A stretch of 64,000 nucleotides of DNA from Paenibacillus xylanexedens (GTDB lineage: Bacteria; Bacillota; Bacilli; Paenibacillales; Paenibacillaceae). Both the position numbers and the translations under genes were made by a program. This document shows, in pieces, positions 7,860 to 17,109 of this stretch (position 1 is its first letter; every line of letters begins with the position of its first letter). Where the stretch lies: positions 2,857,276-2,921,275 of the forward strand of contig NZ_VEIO01000001.1 in assembly GCF_007680605.1 (NCBI RefSeq), written 5' to 3'. The notes under the pieces are model-generated. The model was not told the origin of the DNA. It saw nothing but the letters and a program-made list of their open reading frames with translations, and did no database searches.

Positions 7860-9674
7860 TTAATCATCAATTTTCAGTACCGCCATAAATGCCTCTTGTG
7901 GCACCTCTACGTTACCGACCTGCTTCATCCGCTTCTTACCTTCCTTCTGCTTCTCAAGCAGTTTCCGTTTCCGCGAGATGTCACCGCCGTAACACTTGGC
8001 AAGTACGTTTTTACGCATCGCTTTAACCGTTTCACGAGCAACAACCTTGGTTCCCACGGATGCTTGAATTGGTACTTCAAACATTTGCCGCGGAATCAGT
8101 TCGCGCAGTTTTTCACAGATGATACGGCCGCGATTGTATGCACGATCTCTGTGAACGATGAAGGACAAGGCATCGACTTGTTCGCCGTTAAGCAGGATGT
8201 CCATTTTCACCAGATTGGACTGGCGGTAACCGGACAGCTCATAGTCAAACGAAGCATAACCTTTGGTGCTTGATTTCAATTGGTCGAAGAAGTCATATAC
8301 GATCTCGGACAACGGGATCTCATATGTAATCGTAACCCGTGTGGTGTCCATATATTCCATATTGATAAATTCGCCACGTTTATTTTGGCACAGCTCCATA
8401 ATTGTTCCCACGTAATCATTCGGCACGATGATTGAAGCCTTAACATACGGCTCTTCAACGTAATCAATCCGGCCTACCTCTGGATAGTTGGATGGGTTAT
8501 CAATTTGAATCTGCTCGCCGTTAGTTAGCGTTACGTGGTAAATTACGCTTGGAGCCGTTGTGATCAGCGGAATGTTAAACTCACGCTCAATCCGCTCCTG
8601 AATAACGTCCATATGCAACAGTCCCAGGAATCCGCAACGGAATCCAAAGCCTAGTGCGCTGGATGTCTCAGGCTCAAAGCTGAGCGATGCATCGTTCAGC
8701 TGCAGCTTTTCCAATGCTTCACGTAGGTCAACATAGTCCGATGTCTCAATCGGATACAGACCGCAGTATACCATTGGATTGATTTTACGGTAACCCGGAA
8801 GTGGTTCAGGTGTTGGATTTTTCGCATCAGTAACCGTATCCCCGACTTGTGTGTCGCCGACATGACGGATACCCGCAACGATGAAGCCTACATCCCCGAC
8901 GTTCAGCTCGTCCACAATGGTCATGCGCGGCTTGAAGGCTCCCACTTCGATCACTTCAAACGATTTGTTTGTTGCCATCATTTTGATTTTGGAACCCGAC
9001 TTGATTTTACCGTCAATAACACGCACATACACGATAACCCCTTTGTAAGGGTCATAGTGCGAGTCAAAAATCAGCGCTTTAAGCGGCTGATCCGGATCAC
9101 CCACAGGTGCGGGCACACTCTGTACCACTTGCTCCAAAATTTCTTTGATCCCGATGCCAGCTTTGGCCGAAGCCAATACAGCGTTGCTGGTATCCAGTCC
9201 GATAACATCTTCAACTTCCTGCTTTACCCGTTCCGGGTCAGCACTTGGCAAGTCGATTTTGTTGATAACCGGCAAAATCTCCAGATTATTATCCAGCGCA
9301 AGATATACGTTAGCCAGTGTTTGCGCTTCGATCCCTTGAGCCGCGTCAACGACAAGAAGCGCCCCTTCACATGCAGCAAGACTACGTGAAACCTCATACG
9401 TAAAGTCTACGTGTCCCGGCGTATCAATGAGATTCAGTAGGTACTCTTCACCGTCGTCCGCTTTGTAATTCAGGGCAACTGCTTGCAGTTTAATGGTGAT
9501 TCCGCGTTCGCGTTCCAGATCCATCTGATCCAGTACTTGTTCCTGCATTTCACGTGATGTCAGCGCACCTGTGTACTCCAAGATCCGGTCCGCAAGTGTT
9601 GATTTACCGTGATCTATATGTGCAATAATTGAAAAGTTACGAATTTTACGTTGTCTTTCCCGAATGTCAGTCAT
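7860..9674 (-). CDS. lepA: Elongation factor 4 (LepA), ribosome back-translocase
   Basis: 604-residue translational GTPase that acts on stalled or mis-translocated ribosomes. G1 AHIDHGKST at about residues 18-26, G3 DTPGHVDF, G4 NKIDLP; EF-G-like domains II, III and V follow, and the LepA-specific C-terminus ends with [25 protein letters not shown]. Length is typical. The ATG at 9672-9674 follows GGGGGTAAGGA. A good promoter lies at 9712-9740. Gene order spoIIP-yqxA-lepA-hemW is the Bacillales one. Confidence 0.98.
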   Translation of the reverse strand: MTDIRERQRKIRNFSIIAHIDHGKSTLADRILEYTGALTSREMQEQVLDQMDLERERGITIKLQAVALNYKADDGEEYLLNLIDTPGHVDFTYEVSRSLAACEGALLVVDAAQGIEAQTLANVYLALDNNLEILPVINKIDLPSADPERVKQEVEDVIGLDTSNAVLASAKAGIGIKEILEQVVQSVPAPVGDPDQPLKALIFDSHYDPYKGVIVYVRVIDGKIKSGSKIKMMATNKSFEVIEVGAFKPRMTIVDELNVGDVGFIVAGIRHVGDTQVGDTVTDAKNPTPEPLPGYRKINPMVYCGLYPIETSDYVDLREALEKLQLNDASLSFEPETSSALGFGFRCGFLGLLHMDVIQERIEREFNIPLITTAPSVIYHVTLTNGEQIQIDNPSNYPEVGRIDYVEEPYVKASIIVPNDYVGTIMELCQNKRGEFINMEYMDTTRVTITYEIPLSEIVYDFFDQLKSSTKGYASFDYELSGYRQSNLVKMDILLNGEQVDALSFIVHRDRAYNRGRIICEKLRELIPRQMFEVPIQASVGTKVVARETVKAMRKNVLAKCYGGDISRKRKLLEKQKEGKKRMKQVGNVEVPQEAFMAVLKIDD

Positions 9675-9711
9675 TCCTTACCCCCAGAAACAGCCTAGTG
9701 TCAATCACTTC

Positions 9712-9740
9712 ATTATAACAGTTGCTTCAAGGTGCATCAA
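9712..9740 (-). promoter_or_regulatory. Predicted sigma-A promoter of lepA
   Basis: TTGATG (9735-9740) - 17 bases - TATAAT (9712-9717) on the minus strand, 38 bases before the lepA start codon. Confidence 0.75.
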
Positions 9741-9820
9741 TCCCATGATGATTTAACTTTTATAATAAAGTTACTTGAAGCTTGCTTCGAAGGGTTAGTT
9801 TACCTTTAATCCGTCTGCTT

Positions 9821-10177
9821 CTATTCATCTACTCCGCCAAAAAGAGAGACAACCCACTTGATGCCGCTGTTTGACAAGTTTTGTAGCAACCCTGCCGTTT
9901 TTTCCGCCAGCACATCTACAGAGGCCTTGTGCTGGTCCGCCCCAAGCACCTGGCTCGGGGTCTGGACAGGAACGAACGGCTTTTTAACCTCAGTCTGCAC
10001 AGGCTCGGTGGATACCGTTTTATTTTCCTCAGGTGCGGTTTCTGTAGTCGCCACTACGGGGACACTTTCCTCAGGGTTGTTATTCTGAAAACCACTGCCT
10101 GCCAACTGCATACCCAGCAAGACACCAAGTAACATAAGCACACTGACAGACAGCATTTTTTTGCCAAATCTGGACAT
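9821..10177 (-). CDS. YqxA-like small membrane protein
   Basis: 118 residues. One N-terminal hydrophobic segment (MLSVSVLMLLGVLLGMQLA, about residues 7-26), then a Glu/Thr/Pro/Val-rich linker and a C-terminal amphipathic stretch. No catalytic motif. Its place between spoIIP and lepA matches Bacillus yqxA (DUF3679 family), whose function is unknown. The start is the ATG at 10175-10177 after GGGAG; a longer frame reaching 10240 overlaps the end of spoIIP and is rejected. It begins 34 bases after the spoIIP stop, so it is probably co-transcribed with that forespore-engulfment gene. Confidence 0.75.
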   Translation of the reverse strand: MSRFGKKMLSVSVLMLLGVLLGMQLAGSGFQNNNPEESVPVVATTETAPEENKTVSTEPVQTEVKKPFVPVQTPSQVLGADQHKASVDVLAEKTAGLLQNLSNSGIKWVVSLFGGVDE

Positions 10178-10211
10178 CTCGCAAATCTCCCTTCTTCTAT
10201 AGATAGCTGAT

Positions 10212-11504
10212 TTATCCGCCCTTGGATGCCGGTTTTGCACTTGCTTTATCTACGTTCTGTTCGTTCCAATATACTTCCGCGATCATATCCGCCAGAATTT
10301 TGGATGTTCGTTTCAGCTCGGCTGCCGTATTGTCAATTCCACCGATTTCGATGAGAATGCTGTTCGGGGAAAGCGTCTGATTGTATTCTCCATTGTTGCC
10401 TCCTCCGCCATTCTTCCCCCACACCCCACGGGATACCCCCGGGTACTTCGCTTCCAGCTTTTTGTGGATTTTTGCAGCAAAGGCTTCATTTTTACGCCAA
10501 TTTGGATTTTCATGCCCGATAATGAAATATACCTTGGCGTAACTCTGATCACCGATGGTTGTTGTCGTTTTTTTATGTCGCTGGGAATCGCGGTGAATAT
10601 CAATTAAATATGTCAGGTCGTCATTCTGAGCAAGCGCCGCTTTGACAGTCTGTCTGGAATATTTATAGGAAAAGTTCCAATTGTAATCTTTGATTTTCGT
10701 TTGGTAATCTTCCTTCGCATGCTCTACACCCACACCCAGCTTCTCCAAGCTATCCGATAGATAGGTTCCCACTTGAAAAACATTACCTGTCGGTTTACCG
10801 GAAGATGGATTATCGCTATCCGTGCCTAGCAGTGGATTATATCCTTCACGCGGATGCGAGTGATAGATCAGGACGGATTTTTTAGCAATAGCCGGATTTC
10901 CCTTGTCTTGCCCATTCCCTTTTGCTGGTGGATCTTCATCGACTGTACTCTTTCCCGGGTCATCTTCACCGGAAACGTCTGGATCATCCTGACCCGGAGG
11001 AACATGCAGTTCACTTCCTGGCTTACCTTCACCTGATGAAGCTGTTTCTGTCAGGCCTGGACCCGGCTGATAATCTTCAGGTGCTTCTGCCTTGGTATTG
11101 CCTGAGCCGGGCCGGAGCAGAACTGGCTGATTTGCGCCCATACCTGGCATTTCGCGTGCGATTAAACTTTTGGGATCTTGAGGATTCACATTGGTGAGCA
11201 ATTGAAACACAAAAGAAGTCAGATTTTCACCGGAAATCGCAGTGTTCTGTTCCTTCTGCGTAAGATGAGGTACCTCCATACCCAACATGTCCACAAAAAA
11301 GCGACTTGAGACGGAACCTGCAAATCCTTTCATCGAAGAAACAGGGGAACTATTCAACCTTTTCTCCGCCATGCCTCCAAGCCCGAGTGCAACAAAAAAG
11401 AGGGCAGATATGATCATAAGCAGCAACAGTGTACGGCCCATGGCCAGCACGTGCAGACATCTTTTTTTCCACTTGCCAATGTTCCATGCCAATATCTTGT
11501 TCAT
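10212..11504 (-). CDS. spoIIP: Stage II sporulation protein P
   Basis: Cell-wall amidase/endopeptidase that with SpoIID and SpoIIM drives engulfment of the forespore. 430 residues: N-terminal membrane anchor (about residues 23-45), a long disordered Pro/Gly/Glu/Asp-rich linker (about 125-215) and the C-terminal amidase domain with zinc-ligand motifs YHSHPREGY, IDIHRDS and the glutamate in ILIEIGG. The ATG at 11502-11504 follows AAGGAGA. It is downstream of gpr but a terminator separates them. Upstream, TTGAAT-N18-TATAAG (sigma-A-like) overlaps a weak sigma-E-like arrangement; I cannot decide between them. Confidence 0.95.
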   Translation of the reverse strand: MNKILAWNIGKWKKRCLHVLAMGRTLLLLMIISALFFVALGLGGMAEKRLNSSPVSSMKGFAGSVSSRFFVDMLGMEVPHLTQKEQNTAISGENLTSFVFQLLTNVNPQDPKSLIAREMPGMGANQPVLLRPGSGNTKAEAPEDYQPGPGLTETASSGEGKPGSELHVPPGQDDPDVSGEDDPGKSTVDEDPPAKGNGQDKGNPAIAKKSVLIYHSHPREGYNPLLGTDSDNPSSGKPTGNVFQVGTYLSDSLEKLGVGVEHAKEDYQTKIKDYNWNFSYKYSRQTVKAALAQNDDLTYLIDIHRDSQRHKKTTTTIGDQSYAKVYFIIGHENPNWRKNEAFAAKIHKKLEAKYPGVSRGVWGKNGGGGNNGEYNQTLSPNSILIEIGGIDNTAAELKRTSKILADMIAEVYWNEQNVDKASAKPASKGG

Positions 11505-11599
11505 TCTTATGTCTCCTTCCCTTGCAGAACAACTCTTATACTTCAACTCTATGAGAGTATTCAATTTGATAGAACAGGAAGTAGAAAGATGAAGACAAC

Positions 11600-11627
11600 A
11601 AAAAAAGAAAGTCCGATAGATTCGGAC
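11600..11627 (-). terminator. Terminator of gpr
   Basis: Stem GTCCGA (11611-11616) with TCGGAC (11622-11627), followed on the minus strand by TTTC and a run of seven T. It lies 33 bases after the gpr stop. Confidence 0.85.
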
Positions 11628-11659
11628 CTTCTTCTCCGTTCCGTATTAGGGGTTACGCT

Positions 11660-12661
11660 CTAGTGTGTATAAGCCGCAACGTTATCAGGGTTTACTGCTT
11701 CGTGAAGAGCCGCATTAAGTCCGGTTGCAATGACATTGGCTATGCCTTCAATGAACTCATCAATTTCTTTCGGGGTGACGATCAGGTCATGTCCGAGCGG
11801 TTCAAGCACTTCTTTTACCAGACTCAAACGATCCTCTTCACCGATGTCATCGAGCATACCCATGATTTGTTTTGTCTGATCGGTTTCCTGACGAAAGTGA
11901 GAACGCATCATTTCGATGACGTTGTTCACGATGGTCGAAGCATAACATACCGTTGGCACACCGATGGCAATGCAGGGAACACCCAGAATTTCCTTCGTTA
12001 ATCCACGACGTTTGTTACCAATACCAGATCCAGGATGAATCCCGATATCAGCCACCTGAATGGTTGTATTCACTCGTTCAAGAGAGCGGGAAGCGAGCGC
12101 ATCAATGGCGATAATGGCATCAGGACGGGTACGCTCAACAATGCCCTGCACAATGTCACTTGACTCAATTCCTGTTGTACCAAGCACACCCGGAGCGATA
12201 GCACTGACCTCACGATATCCAGGCGCCACCTGATCCGGTACCAGTTCAAAATACTGCCGGGTAACCATCAAATTCTCTACAACCAACGGACCAAGAGAAT
12301 CTGGAGTTACATTCAGGTTACCGAGACCTACGATCAGCACCTTGGAATCTTTGCCGATACCCGCCTTGGTCATAAACGCTTCCATTTCTCGTGTAAATTC
12401 AGCGGCTACCCGTTCCTGCAGTTCAGTATCTCCATTGCGAAGGGAAGGCACCTCAAGTGTGACATAATGGCCTTTTACACGCCCTATCGCTTTCGCTGCT
12501 TCATCATTCAACACATCAATCCGTGTAATCGTAATACCATCTTTTTTATCTACATCCTCACGTAATCCGGGAATCGTCTGTCTTTGGCTGCCTTGTGCCA
12601 TTTCTTTGGAGTCGATAGCCAAATCGGTGCGTACGGTATAATTTTGCAAATCCAGTGTCAT
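11660..12661 (-). CDS. gpr: Germination protease Gpr
   Basis: 333-residue spore protease that degrades small acid-soluble proteins on germination. The family is made as a zymogen and removes its own N-terminal propeptide; here the sequence VRTDLA-IDSK at residues 10-19 matches the site known from Bacillus megaterium, giving a propeptide of about 15 residues. The core motifs LIVGLGNLNVTPDSLGP and IDALASRS are present. It is monocistronic: a sigma-G-like promoter lies at 12695-12724 and a terminator follows. It is divergent from rpsT. Confidence 0.96.
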   Translation of the reverse strand: MTLDLQNYTVRTDLAIDSKEMAQGSQRQTIPGLREDVDKKDGITITRIDVLNDEAAKAIGRVKGHYVTLEVPSLRNGDTELQERVAAEFTREMEAFMTKAGIGKDSKVLIVGLGNLNVTPDSLGPLVVENLMVTRQYFELVPDQVAPGYREVSAIAPGVLGTTGIESSDIVQGIVERTRPDAIIAIDALASRSLERVNTTIQVADIGIHPGSGIGNKRRGLTKEILGVPCIAIGVPTVCYASTIVNNVIEMMRSHFRQETDQTKQIMGMLDDIGEEDRLSLVKEVLEPLGHDLIVTPKEIDEFIEGIANVIATGLNAALHEAVNPDNVAAYTH

Positions 12662-12694
12662 CTGTGTCCCTGCCTCCCTTATTGCATTTGAGCA

Positions 12695-12724
12695 TATTGT
12701 GTGGGAAAAAGGCGGGCTTTATGC
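12695..12724 (-). promoter_or_regulatory. Candidate sigma-G promoter of gpr
   Basis: On the minus strand GCATA (12720-12724) - 18 bases - CACAATA (12695-12701), close to the sigma-G pattern GnATR-N18-CATnnTA (one mismatch in the -10). Forespore expression is what is known for gpr. Confidence 0.55.
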
Positions 12725-12752
12725 AACATACCAAACAACGATGCAAAATCTG

Positions 12753-12781
12753 TTGCAATTTACATGCTAGCGTGATAGAAT
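12753..12781 (+). promoter_or_regulatory. Predicted sigma-A promoter of rpsT
   Basis: TTGCAA (12753-12758) - 17 bases - TAGAAT (12776-12781), 56 bases before the rpsT start. Confidence 0.7.
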
Positions 12782-12837
12782 ATTTTAAGTTGTGAAACGT
12801 TTGTATTCATGCGAATGCCTTACAGGAGGTGAATGTA

Positions 12838-13110
12838 ATGCCAAACATCAAATCCGCTGTTAAACGCGTAAAAACGAGCGACAAGCGCCGCGCACTCAAC
12901 GCTTCTCAGAAGTCTGCACTCCGCACAGCTGTTAAAGCTGCTGATGCTGCTCTGGTAAGCAACGAAGTTGAAACTGCTAAAGCTGCGATTCAAGCTGCTT
13001 CCAAAAAGCTGGACAAGGCTGTAACTAAAGGTCTGGTTCACAAAAATGCAGCTGCACGCAAAAAGTCTCGCTTGGCGAAAAAACTGAACGCTCTTTCCGC
13101 ACAAGCGTAA
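12838..13110 (+). CDS. rpsT: 30S ribosomal protein S20
   Basis: 90-residue basic, Ala/Lys-rich helical protein that binds 16S rRNA early in small-subunit assembly. The N-terminus [18 protein letters not shown] and the C-terminal IHKN-type motif [13 protein letters not shown] are family signatures. The ATG at 12838 follows AGGAGGTG by six bases; an ATG nine bases upstream lies too close to that site. It faces gpr divergently and holA convergently, the Bacillales arrangement. Confidence 0.98.
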   Translation: MPNIKSAVKRVKTSDKRRALNASQKSALRTAVKAADAALVSNEVETAKAAIQAASKKLDKAVTKGLVHKNAAARKKSRLAKKLNALSAQA

Positions 13111-13136
13111 GAAGCGTTACTTATACGAACCAATGG

Positions 13137-13172
13137 AAAAATCCTGAACAGCATGGGCTTTCAGGATTTTTT
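13137..13172 (+). terminator. Terminator of rpsT
   Basis: AAAATCCTGA (13137-13147) pairs with TCAGGATTTT (13161-13170) and is followed by T residues; an intrinsic terminator 26 bases after the rpsT stop. Confidence 0.85.
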
Positions 13173-13207
13173 AGCATCTGTTCCGCCAAGTAAAAGAACA
13201 TACCATA

Positions 13208-13281
13208 AAAAAAACAACCTGAACAGCTCTGATCGTATGTTGAAATATCAACATATGGAGAACTCTCAGGTTGTTTTTTTG
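13208..13281. terminator. Long bidirectional terminator-like hairpin between rpsT and holA
   Basis: Outer arms ACAACCTGA and TCAGGTTGT, inner arms ATGTTGA and TCAACAT around an AATA loop, with an A run before and a T run after. It can act for convergent transcription from both sides; for holA it is the only terminator seen. Confidence 0.75.
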
Positions 13282-13294
13282 TTTTAGCTTAGTG

Positions 13295-14311
13295 CTATGC
13301 TCCGAGCCTTAACAAAAATAACTCCAAGCCAAGAACTTTATCCACAGCTCCTGTTTTCATCTGATAATCCAGCTCACTCAAGTGACTCAGAATCTTCCTC
13401 AACCGGTCAGCATCAAATTTCCGAGCCTGTTCCCCGGCAATTTTGATCGCGTACGGATGCAAGCCAAGTTGACTGGCGATCTGCTGCTGCGAGTAACTTT
13501 GTTGCCCGAGTTCCTTGACCTGAATCATAATACGGAACTGCCGCGCAATCAATGCTGCAATTTTGATCGGTTCTTCACGTTGCTTCAAAAGTTCATAAAA
13601 GAGTGCAAGTGCTTTTTCCAACCTCAGGTTAGCCAATTCCTCCACAAGTGCAAATACGTTCTGCTCCGTGCTGCGAGCCACCAGTGACTCAATATCTGCA
13701 CGGCGAATCGTTCCTCCGTTTCCTGCAAACAAACAAAGCTTATCCACTTCGGCAGATAAACCTTGCAGTCCCGTTCCAGCATAACTGATTAGCGTATCTG
13801 CTGCCCCAGCTTCAAAGGTTACCTCTCTCTGTTTCGCGAGTTTAACAATCCATTGGATCAATTCTTCTCCACTTAGCGGTGCAAAGGAGAGAACAACCAC
13901 CTGTTTCTTGGCTGCTTTTACCAGTTTTTTTCGCTCATCCAGCTTATCCCCTTGCGCCAAAAAAACGATCGTGCTGTAATCAGCGGGATTATCCATATAT
14001 GTAATCAAGCGATCCACCTGATGCTCTATTTTGGATTCCTTTCCCGCGGTAAACAAACTTGCGTCCCTTACAATAATCAATTTGCGCGGAACGAGAAAGG
14101 GAACCGTCTCTGCTTCTTCCACAACAACCTCAATCGGTGTTTCGGAGAGATCATAGGGAATAACCGCAAAATCCTGATGCTCCTCTTCAATAACATGCGT
14201 TTTTAACATCTCTGTGAACTGCTGTATCTGGTACTTCTCCGTTCCATACAGCACATAGATTGGCGCAGTTTCTCCGCTGCGTATTGCCTTTGTTGCGCTT
14301 TTTACATCCAT
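13295..14311 (-). CDS. holA: DNA polymerase III subunit delta
   Basis: 338-residue clamp-loader subunit (YqeN type) that opens the beta sliding clamp. The N-terminal AAA-like domain begins MDVKSATKAIRSGETAPIYVLYGTEKY; the family motif F(A)PLSGEELIQWI and the C-terminal collar domain (ARQFRIMIQVKELGQQ..., HPYAIKIAGEQARKF) follow. No functional Walker A is expected in this subunit. The ATG follows AAGGAGG. In Bacillus subtilis the next upstream gene is comEC; here about 5 kb of sigma-factor and stalk-protein genes intervene. Confidence 0.95.
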   Translation of the reverse strand: MDVKSATKAIRSGETAPIYVLYGTEKYQIQQFTEMLKTHVIEEEHQDFAVIPYDLSETPIEVVVEEAETVPFLVPRKLIIVRDASLFTAGKESKIEHQVDRLITYMDNPADYSTIVFLAQGDKLDERKKLVKAAKKQVVVLSFAPLSGEELIQWIVKLAKQREVTFEAGAADTLISYAGTGLQGLSAEVDKLCLFAGNGGTIRRADIESLVARSTEQNVFALVEELANLRLEKALALFYELLKQREEPIKIAALIARQFRIMIQVKELGQQSYSQQQIASQLGLHPYAIKIAGEQARKFDADRLRKILSHLSELDYQMKTGAVDKVLGLELFLLRLGA

Positions 14312-14365
14312 CCACCGTGCCTCCTTATCCCTTTTATCCTACCAGAAAATACACAAGACAACAAA

Positions 14366-14396
14366 GGGACCTTCATCCATGTATGGATAAAGGCCC
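14366..14396 (-). terminator. Terminator of the sigma/anti-sigma operon
   Basis: Hairpin GGGCCTTTATCC with GGATGAAGGTCCC on the minus strand (one bulged base), followed by TTTGTTGTCTTG. It lies about 175 bases after the anti-sigma stop; the stretch 14312-14570 holds nothing else I can identify. Confidence 0.6.
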
Positions 14397-14570
14397 ACTG
14401 TTCTGCATCTATATAAACGCAGGCACAGCCATTCTAGAAATAGCGGGCGTGCGGTCATACGACGTCAGTTGTTGGATCAGAGATAGGACGTTCTTTAGTT
14501 ATATCCACTATATGCTTGTTCATTGGAAAAGGTTCACTCTAATTGCCCTGCAGGAACCTTATACTCAGAA

Positions 14571-15869
14571 CTATTTCGCAGATGATACATTAGATGATGT
14601 ACCAACTTTGAAAGTATCCTTTGTTGTCGCTCCGTCTTTGTCTATTTCATAATTAAATTGCAGGCTGTCTTTGGACCAGCTTCCCGACTTTAACGTACCC
14701 TCTACATTTCGTTGCTCAATCAGATTCAGAGCATCCGGATCATTCGCAGATTTCGCATAAATACTTATCTGGTCGCCGAGCAGCATAACAATATAAGAAC
14801 CGTCAGGTGATTTCCATTCTTTCGCTCCCGTCGGTGCAGCGGTTCCCTGTTCAGGAGCCATCAGTCCCTGCTGACTTCCTGTAGCACCCGAATCCGTTCC
14901 AGTTCCTGCATTGTCAGCTTCACTTCCCTGAGCTGGAGTATCCTGGTTCGGAATGATCGTTTGAGCGGAAAATGTCTCATCGAGCTGATCGTTTGAATCG
15001 GCCGCACTTCTTTCATCATTGTCATTAGGAGGGGAGGCGGCACCGTCTTCACTTGTGTCCGGCTTTTTCTGCTCCGTTCCTTGATTTGGCCCCATGCTCT
15101 TCTGATTATTACTAGTGTCAGAAGAAGGAGTTGACTTCATCTCTTGCTTGCCTTTGTCCTGAGAAGACGGCTCCTCTGTAGCAGGTTTGGCTGGCTCTTG
15201 ATCACCTGAACCATCTGGAGTTTTCAACTCTGTTCCGTTGCTCTCTTCAGGTTGATCCGCATTCGGTTGCATAGAACCTTCCGTCACCGGATCATTTGAC
15301 GAGTCAGGTGCAATCGTACTGCCTTCTGTTTGGTTCGTTGTATCTGCTTGATCGTTATTCACTTCCATGCTCCGTGCAGACTGCTGGGCACTGTTGCTAT
15401 CTTGCGATGCGCCAGAGCTCATCAGCATCGAATCTGCATTCTCGATCTGTTCTGGCTGATAACCCCAGATGGCAAATCCCAATACAACAGCCGCGGCCGC
15501 AGCACCCACAGACATCCGTCCCACCATCGAATTAAACCATTTCGTTTTCGATTTCTGCTCACTTGAATTTGAGCGCTTTAGACTTTCAAATGCCGCAGGG
15601 ACAGGACTCATTTCTTGCACGGCACTGCTTTGTTCTTTACGTGCTTCGTCAATCGCATCCAATTGAGGCATAATCGCATCAACCAGACTGAACTTCGGGC
15701 TTACTTGCGGCAAATCTTCCAGTTCCCTGGACAGAGCTCTGAGCATACTAAAATTTTCGGCGCACTCCGGACACTTGGCCACATGCTGTAGCATCTGCGT
15801 CGTTTCCGCCTCGCCCAGATCATGATCCAGATACCGGTGCATCCATTCCACCACCTCTTCGCATTTCAT
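14571..15869 (-). CDS. Anti-sigma factor with zinc-finger and large extracytoplasmic tail
   Basis: 432 residues. The cytoplasmic N-terminus has the zinc anti-sigma (ZAS) motif with His29, Cys33 and Cys36 (HVAKCPEC), which in this family clamps the cognate ECF sigma factor. One membrane segment lies at about residues 119-137. The outer part is a disordered linker of about 200 residues rich in Ser, Asp, Gln, Glu, Thr and Pro, then a compact C-terminal domain of about 90 residues (EWKSPDGSYIVMLLGDQISIYAK...). It overlaps the sigma gene by four bases. The C-terminal domain is presumably the sensor; its ligand is unknown. Confidence 0.85.
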   Translation of the reverse strand: MKCEEVVEWMHRYLDHDLGEAETTQMLQHVAKCPECAENFSMLRALSRELEDLPQVSPKFSLVDAIMPQLDAIDEARKEQSSAVQEMSPVPAAFESLKRSNSSEQKSKTKWFNSMVGRMSVGAAAAAVVLGFAIWGYQPEQIENADSMLMSSGASQDSNSAQQSARSMEVNNDQADTTNQTEGSTIAPDSSNDPVTEGSMQPNADQPEESNGTELKTPDGSGDQEPAKPATEEPSSQDKGKQEMKSTPSSDTSNNQKSMGPNQGTEQKKPDTSEDGAASPPNDNDERSAADSNDQLDETFSAQTIIPNQDTPAQGSEADNAGTGTDSGATGSQQGLMAPEQGTAAPTGAKEWKSPDGSYIVMLLGDQISIYAKSANDPDALNLIEQRNVEGTLKSGSWSKDSLQFNYEIDKDGATTKDTFKVGTSSNVSSAK

Positions 15870-16414
15870 CCTGTCACACCACCTTTCTGATACTCCTGTA
15901 GTAGATTTTGTAACTGCTGTCTGGCTCTAAATAAGTAAGACTTTACCGTATTTAGCGGAAGATCGAGACAATCCGCAATTTCGTTATAGGATAAATCTTG
16001 CAAATATCTTAGAACAATGACGGTCCGATGATGTTCTGGCAGCTTGTTAATCGCATCTTGAATGTCCTTGGCTACATAAGTGGACATCACTTCAAATTCT
16101 ACATCCTGCTTATCCTGAAAAACCATTTCATGCTCATCGATGGACACGGATGGCTTGGTTCTTCTGAACTTGTCAATGCAGATATTTGTTACGATACGTT
16201 GCACCCAGGTTTTGAACTGGGCTTTTTCTTCATAAGAATTAATCTTGGTGTAAATGCGGATCAACGCTTCCTGCGCAGCATCCAACGCGTCCTGTTCATT
16301 ATTTAGAATGTAATATGCGGTCCGATAGACGTGCTGTTCAATCTCCCGCAATAGGGTAATTAGAGCGTCGCGATCGCCCGATTGAGCGGCTCTGATGAGT
16401 TCCGGCTCTACCAC
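15866..16414 (-). CDS. ECF-type RNA polymerase sigma factor
   Basis: 182-residue extracytoplasmic-function sigma factor, related to the SigW/SigM group. Region 2 covers about residues 22-90 (EQDALDAAQEALIRIYTKI, then FKTWVQRIVTNICIDKFRR), and region 4 about 120-175 (LPEHHRTVIVLRYLQDLSYNEIA, NTVKSYLFRARQQL). The start is GTG at 16412-16414 after a G-rich ribosome binding site. The promoter at 16445-16471 has the ECF pattern, so the sigma factor probably transcribes its own operon, with the overlapping anti-sigma gene holding it inactive. Targets are unknown. Confidence 0.92.
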   Translation of the reverse strand: MVEPELIRAAQSGDRDALITLLREIEQHVYRTAYYILNNEQDALDAAQEALIRIYTKINSYEEKAQFKTWVQRIVTNICIDKFRRTKPSVSIDEHEMVFQDKQDVEFEVMSTYVAKDIQDAINKLPEHHRTVIVLRYLQDLSYNEIADCLDLPLNTVKSYLFRARQQLQNLLQEYQKGGVTG

Positions 16415-16444
16415 AAAGGATCCCCCTCTCCCTGCAACCTTACT

Positions 16445-16471
16445 GACGTAATCATCGATAAAATTGTTGCA
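16445..16471 (-). promoter_or_regulatory. ECF-type autoregulatory promoter
   Basis: Minus strand TGCAAC (16466-16471) - 17 bases - CGTC (16445-16448), close to the Bacillus ECF pattern TGAAAC-N16/17-CGTC. It ends 31 bases before the sigma start. The stretch 16415-16765 otherwise holds no gene; it contains this promoter and the palindromes at 16711-16742. Confidence 0.65.
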
Positions 16472-16710
16472 AAGTTAAGTATATTTTAATTTTTCATCAC
16501 AAAATAACGGCATATGTATAAGGGCCGCCGAATCTTATCTTAGAATAACAGAAAATGCAAACGTAGTCATCAAACGTCTCACATCACGGATTCCAGTACT
16601 TACACGACTCAAAACAAATGCAATGACATACATTATGGTTAAGTACTTTTATAGAACCAAAAAATAAAAAAAGTCGAAATTTGTCCAAAACTTAAGCTTT
16701 TTTTAATGCA

Positions 16711-16742
16711 ATTTTCATGAAAATGGTGTATTGTAAATTTAC
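16711..16742. repeat. Two palindromes upstream of the gene at 16766
   Basis: ATTTTCATGAAAAT (16711-16724) and GTAAATTTAC (16733-16742), both perfect palindromes, 22 bases apart centre to centre, in an AT-rich leader. They end 23 bases before the start codon at 16766, where an operator could act. No regulator is indicated. Confidence 0.45.
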
Positions 16743-16765
16743 ATTCATAAGACGAGGTGATGAGC

Positions 16766-17068
16766 ATGCCAGCTCTAGCGAAAATTCAACAATTAAAAGA
16801 ACAAATGCCAAAGGAATATCAAAGTATTTCCCACTTTGTGGAGCACGCTTTGGAATCCATCGATACTCTGGTTGAGGAACATCGGAAATATGTAGCTGCA
16901 CAGGCGTTGTACGGCGATAAAATCGTCGGATCGGAAGAACGCTTGTACAGGGAAACGGTATTGGATGTCAGAGCACAATTACTGGCGACACTCGAAAAAA
17001 CCGTTGAAGACATTTTGCACAAAGGTGACAAACATTGGAATAAACATTTCAAGGACGGCGTAGAGTAA
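16766..17068 (+). CDS. Small conserved-type protein of unknown function
   Basis: 100 residues, not recognised. The composition suggests a soluble, mainly helical protein with heptad-like stretches (LAKIQQLKEQMPKEYQSI; VDVRAQLLATLEKTVEDIL-type second half). No signal peptide, membrane segment or cysteine is present. The ATG at 16766 follows GAGGTGA by five bases; two earlier candidate starts overlap that site. It has its own terminator and is divergent from the ECF sigma gene, which makes it a candidate member of that regulon, but no ECF-type promoter faces it. Confidence 0.65.
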   Translation: MPALAKIQQLKEQMPKEYQSISHFVEHALESIDTLVEEHRKYVAAQALYGDKIVGSEERLYRETVLDVRAQLLATLEKTVEDILHKGDKHWNKHFKDGVE

Positions 17069-17109
17069 TTCAATACTTTCATTTATATTCAGAAATCAGA
17101 ACGGTTATG

